From: Rhodococcus rhodnii NBRC 100604
GTDB lineage: Bacteria; Actinomycetota; Actinomycetes; Mycobacteriales; Mycobacteriaceae
Direction: 5' to 3'
DNA: 64,000 bases
Assembly: GCF_001894925.1 (NCBI RefSeq)
Contig: NZ_BCXD01000015.1
Location: 1-64,000, forward strand
The notes beneath the pieces were generated by a model. That model searched no databases, had not been told where the DNA came from, and saw only the letters and a program-made list of their open reading frames with translations. The translations under genes and the position numbers were made by a program. Positions 23,101 to 35,100 of this stretch are shown here, in pieces; positions within the stretch are counted from its first letter, which is position 1; the number at the start of each line of letters is the position of its first letter.

Positions 23101-26100
23101 GCGGCGAACTCCGGCGCCGGGAGGGCACGCCGATCGAGCTTGCCGACCGGGGTGAGCGGCACGGCGTCGATCACGACGAACACGCTCGGCACCATGTGGT
23201 TCGGCAGCGACGCCGCGATGTGGTCGCGCAGGGCAGCCGTGTCGAGATCGGTTCCACGCGTTGCCATCACGTGGGCGACGATCGCGTCGCCAGTGGGGCT
23301 CTCGGCGACCGAGGTCGTCACGAAGTCGACATCGGGATGAGAGCCGACGGCTGCGTCGATCTCGCCGAGTTCGATGCGGAACCCACGCACCTTGACCTGC
23401 TGATCGGATCGGCCCAGGTACGCGATGGCGGGCACTCCGTCGACGAGCGTCCAGCGCACGAGGTCGCCGGTGCGGTAGAGCCGGCCGCCGGGCTCGAACG
23501 GATCCGCGACGAAGCGTGCCGCCGTGAGGGCCGGGCGAGCGTGGTAGCCGCGCGCCAGGCCGGCACCGGCGAGGAAGAGCTCGCCGACGACACCGAACGG
23601 GACCGGGTGCAGTCGCCGATCGAGAACGACGGCCCGCGTGTCCGCGATGGGTCCGCCGATCGTGACGGGCCCGCCCGGGGTCAGCGGATCGCTGATGTTC
23701 GTCATGATCGTGGTCTCGGTGGGTCCGTAGCCGTTGTGCAGGCGGCGGCCGACGGACCAGCGTGCCGCGAGCTCGGGCGGGCACGCCTCGCCACCGACGA
23801 CGACGTCACGGAAGTCGGGCAGATCCGAGGGGTCGATCGACGCGAGCACCGACGGCGTGAGGAAGCCGTGCGTCACGCGATGACGACGGAGGAAGGCCTC
23901 GAACTCGGGTCCGCCGTAGACGTCGGTCGGCGAGACGACCAGGGTCGCCGACGCCGCGAGCGCGAGCAGCAGTTCGAGGACCGAGGCGTCGAAGCTCGGC
24001 GACGCGAAGTGCAGGGCGCGCGAGTTCGCGGTGAGCCCGTACCGGCCGCGCTGTTCGGCCGCGAAGTTCGCGAGGCCGCGGTGCGTGACCGCCACGCCCT
24101 TGGGCCGTCCCGTCGTTCCGGACGTGTAGATGAGGTACGCGGTGTTGTCGATGCGCGGGCGGGCGACGAGTTCGTCCTCCGCGATCGGATCCGCCGAGCG
24201 GCCGCGACGAGCACGCACGAACGCTGGATCGTCGAGCACGATCCAGTCGACCTCGCTCGGCAGGCCTTCGGCCTCGGCGGCGACCGACAGTCCCACGCGC
24301 ACACCGGAATCGGTGATCATGTGGGCGATGCGCTCGTCGGGATAGCGCGGATCGACGGGCACGTACGCCGCGCCGGTCTTCGCGACCGCCCAGATGCCGG
24401 TCACCGAATCGAGCGACCGCGTCATGCCCAGCGCGACCCGCGTCTCCGGACCGACGCCGCGCGAGATCAGTTCGCGGGCGATCTGATTGGACCGCGCGTC
24501 GAGTTCGGCGTAGGTCACCCGGCCGGCAGACGACACGAGCGCCACGCCGTCGGGATTGCGGCGCGCTGCGGTGCGCATCAGTTCCGCGAGCAGCACGGGC
24601 TTGGGCCCGGCCTCGCCGCGTGCCGGCACGAGGCCCGCGAGCTCGCCCCGGTCGACCAGGTCCAGGTCACCCGTCGCGGCCGACGGATCTCGCACGATCT
24701 CGCCGAGCACACGGACGAAGCGTGCGGCGAGAGCGTCGACCGACGACCGATCGAAGATCTCGGTCGCGAATCCGACGACTCCGGCCGCTCCCCCGGTTTC
24801 GTCACCGGGCGCGCTCTCGCGGACGTCGAAGGTGAGGTCGAACTTGCTGTAGCGCACGTCGACTGCGCCCACCTCGGCGTCGAGGCCGCCGAAGCGCGCC
24901 GGCGGGAGCCCACCGATCTGATGCGTCAGCGCGACCTGGACGAGCGGCGCGTACGACGTCGAGCGCTGCGGGCGCAGTGCGTCCACGAGCATCTCGAACG
25001 GGACGTCCTGATTGTCGAACGCCGCGAGGTCGACGGACCGGACCTGCGCCAGGAGGTCCTCGACGGTCGCGTCGGGGGCGACCTCGGTGCGCAGCACGAG
25101 GGTGTTGACGAACATGCCCACGAGCTCGGCGAGTTCGGGACGCGCGCGCCCCGAGACCGCGGTGCCGATCGCGATGTCGGTCGTCCCGCTCGTGCGGGCG
25201 AGGACGATCGCGAGCGCGGCGTGCATGACCATGAACGTCGAGACGCCGTGGCGCTGCGCGAGTGCGGTGACGCGCGCGTGCAGATCGGCGTCGATCGTGA
25301 AGTCGGTGAACGCGCCGGCCATGGTGCGGTTCTGCGGCCGCGGCCGGTCGAGCGGCAACTCGATCGGTTCGGGCACGCCCGCGAGCGCCCCACGCCAGAA
25401 CTCGATCTGCCCGTGCGCACGCGACGACGGATCGCTCTCGTCGCCGAGCTGCTCGCGCTGCCGGATCGCGTAGTCGGCGTACTGGACGTCCAGCGCGGGA
25501 AGGACGGCAGAGTCGGCCGTGTTCCCGTTCTCTAGACGAATCGAATACGCGGACATGAGATCCCGTGCGAGCGGCACACCCGAGCCGCCGTCGGAGGCGA
25601 TGTGATGCAGGATCAGCGCGAGGACGTGATCGTCGTCGCCGACCCGCAGCAGGCCGACCCGCACCGGTGCCGTGTCGCGGACGTCGAAGCCGCGAGCGCC
25701 GAGGTCGTACAGCGCCGACTCGAGGTCCCGCTCGGCCACGTCGACGACAGTGATCTCGGGCGTCGCGTCGGCGGGATCGAGAATCACCTGGTGCGGGCCC
25801 GCTTCCGCCTCGGGGAACACGGTGCGGAGGATCTCGTGGCGGCGCACGACGTCGCCGACGGCGCCCACGAGCGCGTCGACGTCGAGAGGTCCGCGCAGCC
25901 GCACGGTGAGCGGCACGTTGTACGCGGGCGAGAGCGGATCGATCCGGTTGAGGACCCACATCCGCTGCTGCGCGGGCGAGAGCGGGATCGGGTCGGGCCG
26001 CGGGTGCACCGCGGTCACGGGGTTCACGGCGTGCACGGAGTCCACCGCGGGGCCGCCCTCGCCACCCACGAGTTCGGCGAGCTCGGCGACGGTCGCCGCC

Positions 26101-29100
26101 TCGAAGAACGAACGCAACGAGATCTCCCGGCCGCCGGCCTCCTCGAGCCGTGCCGCGGCGCGCGCGGCGGACAGCGAGTTGCCGCCGAGCGAGAAGAACG
26201 ACCGATCGACGCCGATCTCGTCGCGATCGCGGCCGAGAACGTCGGCGAGGACGTTCACGACGAGATGCTCCGCCTCGGTGCGCGGCGGGACGTGATCGAC
26301 AGGGGTGTCGTCGAATTCGGGCTCGGGCAGCGCACGCCGGTCGACCTTGAGGCTCGACGTGAGCGGCATGTCGGCCAGCACCTGGATCGTGTCGGGCACG
26401 AGATGCTCGGGCAGCTCGGCCGCGGCGTGCCGCCGCAGGTCCTCGACGTCGAGCTCGGCGTCGTCGCGCGGCGAGACGTAGGCGACGAGCCGGTCGCCCT
26501 GCGGCGTCGCGGCGAGGATCACGGCCGCGTGCAGCACGGCGGGGTGCGCCGCGAGGTGCGCCTCGATCTCGCCGAGTTCGACGCGCATGCCGCGGATCTT
26601 GACCTGGAAGTCGGCGCGGCCGACGAACACGAGATCGCCGTCGGTCCTGCGCCGGACGAGATCGCCCGACCGGTACAGCCGGGCCCCCGGCCCGCCCGCG
26701 GGATCGGCGACGAAGCGCGACGCGGTCGCCGCCGCCATCGCTCCGTAACCACGCGCGGGGGCCACACCACCGATGTACAGCTCACCCGTGACACCCGAGG
26801 GCACGGGGCGCAGGCGGTCGTCGAGAACGCGCAGCGCCACGCCGTCGATCGCGGTACCGAACGGCACCGGCCAGTCCTCGGCGTCCTCCGCCGACAGGTC
26901 GACCTCGTACGCCGCGGCCGTCGCCGCCGCTTCGGTCGGGCCGTACGGATTGAGCAGGCGCACATCGGATCCGAAGAGCCGGGCACACGTCGACGGCTGG
27001 AGCTGCTCGCCGCCGGCGACGATCACGTCGAGCGTGCGCAGCACACCGGCGTCGTCGAGATCGGCGACGACCTCGAGCGCGCTCGGCGCGAGGTTGACGA
27101 CGCCGACGTCGTCGCGCGCGGCGATCCGCAGGACCTCGCGCGGATCGAACGCGGGCGGCGCGATGTGCAGGACGCCGCCGTGGCCCAGCGCCACCCACAC
27201 GTTCTTCTGCGTCTGGTCGAACAGGGGCGACCCCGCGACGACGACACCGAGTCCGTCGCGCATCGCGACGGCGTCCCGGTACCAGCCGTACATGTTCACT
27301 ATCGAGCGCATCGGCACCAGCACCGGCTTGGGCCTGCCGGTCGAGCCGGACGTCGAGACGACGTACGCGAGCCGATCGCCCGCGGACGCGTCGGCCCACG
27401 GGTCGCCCGTGACGGGCTCCGCCGACGCGAGCGCCTCGTCCGTCTCGGGGGTTCCGAGCACGATCGCCGGGACCGGCGAGTCGGCCGCGTCCGCCCAGTC
27501 GCGCGTCGCGACGATCGCGGCGAGTCCGGCGTCCGCCGCGATCGAGGCGATCCGCGCGAGCGGCCACTCCGGATCGAGCGGCGCGTACGCGACGCCCGCC
27601 TTCCAGCACGCGAGCATTCCGACGATCCACTGCGCCGAGCGCGGAACCACGAGTCCCACGACGCCGTCGTGCCGGGCCCCGGCGCCCCGCAGCAGCCGCG
27701 CGAGCCGCCCCGCGCTCTCGTCGAGTTCGCGGCGCGTCCACACCACGCCGTCCGGATCGACGAGTACCGGTGCACCGGGCGCCGCATCGACCGACGCGGA
27801 CCAGGCCGCGACGTACGACAGCAGCTCCGGCTCGGTGGGTGCCGCGGGCACCGGCGTGTGGCCGTTCGTCCGCGACAGCGCGATCGCGGACTCGAGGAAG
27901 CCCGGCGTCTCGTCGTCACGACCGTTCTCCGACGCGAGGGCAGCGGCGTCCGCGATGACGCCGTCGAGCACGGCACCGAAGCCGTCACGGCCGTCGGGCG
28001 TCGGTGGCGCCGCGACGATCGTGGGGACGAGCCCCGTCAGGACGACCGACACGATCGCGTCGGCACTCATCCCGCGCTGCGCCATCGGCTCGGCGACCAT
28101 CCGCAGCCGCTCGTCGAACTCGCGGTAGGTCACCGCGACACCGTCGTGCGAGACCGCGATCGAGTCGGGAGCGATGCGCGCCGCCGATTCGAGGAGACGC
28201 GGCAGATCTGCTGCGGTGTGGCGCGGCCGAGGCGCGGAGGAGATGGTCGGCTCCTTGTCTTGGGGGGACGTGTTGTCTTGGGGGGACGTGCGGTCGTCGA
28301 GGGAGGCGCTGTCCGTCCGCTTTTCGGCGTCGGTGCGCAGGTCGATGTCGTCGATGCGCCGGTCCGGATCGGCCGTCACGGCTGCGACCAGCAACTGCAG
28401 ACGCTGCGCGAGCAGCGCCGCGGTGTCGTCGTCGAAGACGTCGGTCGCGTAGCCGAGGCGGATCGTGCGCGAGCCCGACTCGTTCGGATCGTCGAACACC
28501 GTCAGGGTGAGGTCGTACTTCGCGCCGGGCGCGAGATCGTCGACGACGCTCACGTCGAGGCCGGGCAACCGCACGTCGCCGAACGGGTTGTTCTGGAACG
28601 AGAGCATGACGTCGAACAGCGACGGTCCGCCGAGTTCGTCGGCGACCGTCTCGTAGGGCAGCCCGCCGTGGGCGAGGGCGTCGAGATCGGCCGCGCGCAC
28701 GGCGTCGATCACCGCGCCGAAGGACGCGGCCCGATCGACCCGGGTACGGAGCACGACGGTGTTGACGAACATGCCGACGAGGTCGTCGAGTTCGGGCGCC
28801 TGCCGCGACGCGACCGGAGTGCCGACCACGATGTCGTCGCCCGCGCCGAGCCGCGAGAGCAGCACCGCGAGCGCGGCGTGCATCACCATGAACGGGGTGG
28901 CGCCGTGCGGGCCACCGAGCTTGTCGAGCGCACGGGCGGCGGCAGGATCGAGCGAGAAGTCCACCGCACCACCGGCATACGTGCGGCGTGCGGGAACCCG
29001 GCGGTCACGGGGCAGCTCGAGCGAACGCGGCGCACCCGCGAGTGCCTCACGCCAGTGCGCGATCTCGCGTGCAGCGAAGGACGCGGGATCGCTCGGGTCG

Positions 29101-32100
29101 CCGAGCAGCTCGCGCTGCCACAGTGCGTAGTCGGCGTACTGCACCGGCAGCGGCGCGAAGGACGGCGCGGTCCCGGCGGTCCGCGAGGCGTAGGCCGTCA
29201 CGAGATCGCGCGCGAGCGGCGCCATCGACGCGCCGTCCGCGCTGATGTGGTGGACGACCGCCACGAAGACGTGCTCGTCCGGGCCGATCGCGAACAGACC
29301 GAAGCGCACCGGCGGCGCGGCCACGACGTCGAAGGGCTCGGCGACGAACGCGGCGATCTCGGTGTCGGCGTCCGCGGTCTCGCGCACCGCGAGGGCCGTG
29401 TCGATCGACGACACGGGCTCGATCACCTGGACGGGACCGTCCGCCCCGGCCGGGAACCGGGTGCGCAGCGCCTCGTGCCGCTCCAGCACGTCCCGGACGG
29501 CGTCGCGCATCGCGTCGACGTCGAGTGCGCCGCGGAGGACGACCGGCAACGGGATGTTGTACGCCGCGGACTGCGGGTCGAGCCGGTGGGTGAGCCACAT
29601 GCTCTGCTGCGCCGTCGCGAGCGGGATGGCCGACGGCCGGTCGCGGCGCACGAGCCCGGGCACGCTCGGAGCCGTGTCGGCCGACACGCTCCTGTCGATG
29701 CGCTCGGCGAGCGCCGCGGGTGTCGGAGCCTCGAAGATGTCTCGAACCCCCACGTGCACACCGGTGTCGGCGCTCAGCCGCGCGACGACCTTGGTCGCCG
29801 ACAGCGAGTTGCCGCCGAGATCGAAGAACGAATCGGTGACGCCGAGGTCGGTCGTGCCGAGGACGTCCGTCACGACGCCGAGGACGATCCGCTCGGTGTC
29901 GGTGCGGGCGGCCGCGATGTCCGCGCGCGCCTCGAAGCGCGGTTCGGGCAGCGCCGAGCGGTCGAGCTTGCCGACGGGAGTGAGCGGCACGGCGTCGAGC
30001 ATCACGACGGCGGCGGGGACCATGTGCGACGGAAGCTCGCGTGCGACGTGCTCGGTGACCTGCGCCGCGTCCACGTGAGCACCCGCCTCGGGCATCACGT
30101 ACGAGACGAGCAGCGTTCCCCGCGAATCCACCTCGCGCGCGAGGGTCGTCACGAAGTCGACGCCGTCCAGTGCGGCGATCGCGGTGTCGATCTCGCCGAG
30201 TTCGACACGGAAACCGCGGACCTTCACCTGGAAGTCCGAGCGTCCCGCGTAGCGCAGCGTGTAGCCGGACGCCTGGCGCGGATCGGCGACCACGCGCGCG
30301 AGATCGCCTGTGCGGTACAGCCGGTTGCCGCTGCCCAGCGGGTCCGGGACGAATCGTGCTGCGGTCAGGGCGGGCCTGCGGTGGTAGCCGCGCGCCGTGC
30401 CCGAGCCGCCGAGATAGACCTCGCCCACGGCCCCGAACGGTGTGGGGCGCAGATCGCGGCCGAGAACGCGCACCACCGTGCCGCGGATCGGGCCGCCGAT
30501 GTCGACGGGGACGTCGGGCACGAGCGAGCTCATCGTGCGGACGATCGTGGACTCCGTCGGTGCGTACACGTTGATCATCCGGCGACCGGGGGCCCACCGC
30601 GCGACGAGTTCCGGCGAGCACGCCTCACCACCGACCGCGACGACGGCGAGGTCGCCGAGCCCGGTGGGCTCGACGGTCGCGAGCGCCGCGGGCGTGAGGA
30701 ACATGTGCGTGACGCGTTCGCGTGTGAGGTACGCGTGCAGCTCCGCGCCGCCGTAGACGTCGGCGGGAACGACCACCATCGTCGCGCGTGCGGCCACCGC
30801 GAGCAGCAGTTCGAGGATCGAGGCGTCGAAGCTCGGTGACGCGAAATGCGCCGTGCGAGAACCGCTGTCGAGACAGTACAGCTCGATCTGCTCCGCCGCG
30901 AGGTCCGCGAGCCCCCGGTGGGTCACGGCGACGCCCTTGGGCACGCCGGTCGTCCCGGAGGTGTAGATCATGTACGCGAGGTTGTCCGGGTCCACCGGAG
31001 CGAGCCGCTCGTCGTCCCGGAAGGTCGACCGGTCGGTGTCCGCGACCGCGCCGACGAAGTCGGCGTCGTCGATCACCTGCCACGGCACGTCGTCCGGGAG
31101 CGCGCCGCGATGCTCGGTCGTCGTGAATCCCACTGCCGCACCGGAATCGGTGATCATGTGCCGCACTCGTTCCCGCGGGTACCGCGGATCGACGGGGACG
31201 AAGGCAGCGCCGGTGCGCGCGACGGCCCACGTCGCGACGACCGAGTCGAGCGACCGGACGATGCCGAGCGCCACGACGTCCTCGGGTCCGATCCCGCGGT
31301 CCACGAGCACGCGCGCGAGCGCCGACGACCGGGCGTCGAGTTCCGCGTACGTGAGCGATACGCCGTCCGCGACGACCGCGATCGCCTCCGGATCGGCCGC
31401 GGCAGCGTCACCGAGCAGCACCGCGAGCGTGCGCGGCGACTCTCCCGGTTCGCGCTCGAGATCACGCACGACGTCGTGCGGCTCACCGACCCGCGCGAGC
31501 GGCGCGTCGGGATCTCCGGTCAGCGAGTGCAGCGCCTCGATCAGGACGTCGAGGATTCGATGGACGGACTCGTCGCCCAGCATCTCCGGCGAGTACTTCG
31601 CGGTGACGGTGAACTCGGGCGAGGGCACCGCGACGATCGCGAGCGGGTAGTGCGTCGCGTCGTGGACGCCGATGTCGGCGACGCGCAGTCCGTCGATCGC
31701 GCCCATCGCTGCGAGCGCCTCGCGGTCGACGGGGTACGACTCGAACACGACGAGCGTGTCGAAGAGGGTGGGAACGCCCACCGCAGCGGCGATGTCGGCG
31801 AGCCCGACGTAGTGATGGTCGAGCAGGGCGGTCCGGCTCGCGTCGACGCGGCTCAGCAGCGACCGCACGGTGTCGGACCGATCGAGCCGGACGCGCACCG
31901 GGAGCGTGTTGATGAACAGGCCCAGCATGTCCTCGACCCGCGGTACCTGCGGCGGGCGTCCCGAGACGGTGGTGCCGAAGACGACGTCGCCCGTGTCGGC
32001 GATCCGGCCGAGCGTGAGCGCCCATGCGCTCTGCAGCAGTGTGTGCAGCGTGACGCCGTGCTCGCGCGAGGTCCGGGTGAGTGCGTCCAGCAGCCCGTCG

Positions 32101-35100
32101 GGGACGGCGCGGACGATCTCCGCCGTGCTCGACTCGGATTCGGAGACACCGGGTTCCGGAGCCTCCCAGGACTGTCCGAGGAGCGTCGGCTCGTCGATGC
32201 CGTCGAACTCGGCGCGCCACACGTCGAGCGACGCGTCGCGGTCCACCTCGCGCAACCACGCGAGATGATCGCGGAACGGCGCGGCGGGCGGTGCGTCCGC
32301 TCCGGCGTACTCGGTGAGCAGATCGCGCACGAGGACCGGGATCGACCAGCCGTCGACGAGGATGTGGTGCACGGTGACGGCGAGCACCGAACGCTCGTCC
32401 GTCGTGTTCTCGTCGGTCGTGTTCTCGGGGCCGGTCCGGGCGAGCAGGAACCGCACGAGCGGCGGATCCGCGAGATCGAACCGCTCGTCGCGTTCGGCGG
32501 CGAGCAGCGCGTCGACGGCGTCGTCGGCCGTGGTGCGCTCGGTCCAGCGGAGCGGGGCGTCGCGCAGAACGACCTGGATCGGATCGCCCGCCGCTGTCGT
32601 CGTGAATCCCGCCCGCAGCGTCGGATGCCGCCGGACGAGCGCCGCGGCGGCGGAGCGCAGCCGCTCCCCGTCGACGTCGCCGGTCAGCTCGAGGACGAGT
32701 TGCGTCGTGTAGACGTCCGCCCGCTCGCCCTCGCCCGCGAGCACGCTGTGGAAGTACAGCCCGTGCTGCAGCGGAGTGGGCGGCCACACGTCCTCGACAC
32801 CGGAGTCGCCGTACCGCTCGTCGAGTGTGTCGACGTCGCTCTGGTCGAGCGAGACCAGACCGAAATCGGCAGTGCTGTGCCCGATCCCGTCCACCGGAAG
32901 TGCCGCGAAGGCTGCGAGCGTCTCCTGCCACAGCCGCGCGATCTCGCCGACCTCGGACTCACCGAGCACGCCCAGCGGATGCTCCATCGTGACGACGAGT
33001 CCGCCGTCGTTGCCGGCGATCGCGATGACGTCGAGCGCCAGCTGCACCGGGCCGCGCGGCGAGCGGGTCCCCGAGAATCCGGTCGTGGGCTCGGGAAGCC
33101 ATGCGACGCCGACGAGTTCGTCCGACACGGGCGCGCTGCGGCCGAGGTAGTTGAATCCGATCTGCGGCGAGCGCCGCTCCCCGAGCGAAACACCCGCCTC
33201 GGGATCGAGGTAGCGCAGGATGCCGTACCCGACGCCGCCGTCGGGCAACGCAGCGAGCCGATCCTTGACCGACTTGACGACCTCGAGCAGACGTTGCGGG
33301 CCGAGGTCGCCGAGGCACTCCTCGGGCACCTCGAATCGCGCCGGATACACCGACGTGAACCAGCCGACGGTGCGCGACAGATCCGCTCCCGGAAGCAGAT
33401 CCGTCTCACGGCCGTGGCCCTCGAGCTGCAGCAGGACCGACCGCTCTGCGTCGCCCCTGCCATCCCGCCAGCGCGCGAGCGCGATCGCGAGCGCGGCGAC
33501 GAGGACGCGGTCCGCGCCCGTCCCCAGCGCGTCCGGCAGTGCCGTCAGGACGGGCCGCGCCGTCTCGGGCGCGATCCGCAGCGTCGTGCGTGCGAGCGAG
33601 TCCGCGCGATCGTCGGGCCCGAGCGGACGCGCGCCGACGACGGGATCGGGACCGTCCAGGATCTCCTGCCACATCGGCAGTTCGCCGCGCCGCGCACCCG
33701 AAGCGCCCAATTCGGCCAGGCCCATCGCCCACGCGCGCACCGACGTCGTCACGGGTGCGAGTTCGATCGTCGCGCCCGAGCGGTACGCGAACCATGCCGC
33801 CGTGACGTCCGGGAGCAGGATGCGCCACGACACACCGTCGACGACGAGGTGATGCAGCACGAGCAGGACGTAACGCCGTGCGCCACCCGTCACGAGCACC
33901 GCGCGGACGACGGCGCCGGTCGCGGGATCGAGCTCGCCCGCCTCGGCGTCGCGCAGCGCGGCGAAGGGGGCGGTGTCGATCGCGGGGTCGGCGGCCGCGA
34001 TCTCGGTCTCGCGCACGGCGGCGGTCACGTCACCGGGCGCTGCCGTCACGACGGTGAGTCCGTCGGCGGTCCGCTCCCACCGGGCACGGAGACCGTCGTG
34101 CCGTGCCACGACCGCGCCGACGACGGCACGCACGGCATCGAGGTCGACGTCGTCCGGAACCGTGAGCACGACACTCTGGCCGACGCCGTCGACGTCGGCC
34201 GGGCGGTCCCCGTTCCGGGCAGCGGACACGTGACCGTCGTGCGCCTGCTCCGCGAGCCACGCCGCCGCGGGTTGTGCAGGTGCGCTGCCGATCCCGCCAC
34301 CGGGCGGCTCGGTGAGCGTGTGCTCCGGCTCGGCGGACTCCGCGATGCGGGCGATCGCCTCGACGGTGCGCTGCTCGAAGACGTCCTTCGCGCGCAGCCG
34401 CAGCCCCGCCTCCCTCGCGCGAGCGACGAGCTGGATCGACGTGATGCTGTCGCCGCCCAGCGCGAAGAACGAATCGGTGGCGCCGACGCGCTCGACGCCG
34501 AGCAACCCGGCGACGAGCTCCGCCACGAGGGCTTCCCGCTCGTCCCGCGGCGCGACGTACTCGGTCTCCTCGATCTCGAAGACCGGGTCGGGCAGCGCCC
34601 GGCGATCGACCTTTCCGCTCGCGCTCGTCGGCAGCCGATCGAGCATCATGACGGCATCGGGAACCATGTACGCGGGCAACCGCTCTCGCGCATGCCGGCG
34701 GATGTCCTCGGCGCTCGGTGCGGTGCCCGCGGCGGGCGCGACGTACGCGACGAGCCGGGTGCTGCCCGCGGCGTCGTGCGCGACGACGGCCACGTGATCG
34801 ATCGCGTCGTGACCGGCGACGACGGCCTCGATCTCACCGACCTCGACGCGCTGCCCCCGCACCTTGACCTGGAAGTCGGTGCGCCCCACGTAGATCAGGC
34901 TGCCCGACGTCGACCAGCGCACGAGATCGCCGGTCCGGTACATCCGCAGTCCGTCGTCGCCGAACGGATCGGCGACGAAACGCTCGGCGCTGAGCCCGGG
35001 CCGATCGTGATAACCGTGCGCGACCTGGCCGCCCGCGAGATACAGCTCACCCGCGACACCCGGAGGTACGGGCCGCAGGGCGCCGTCGAGAACGTAGGCG

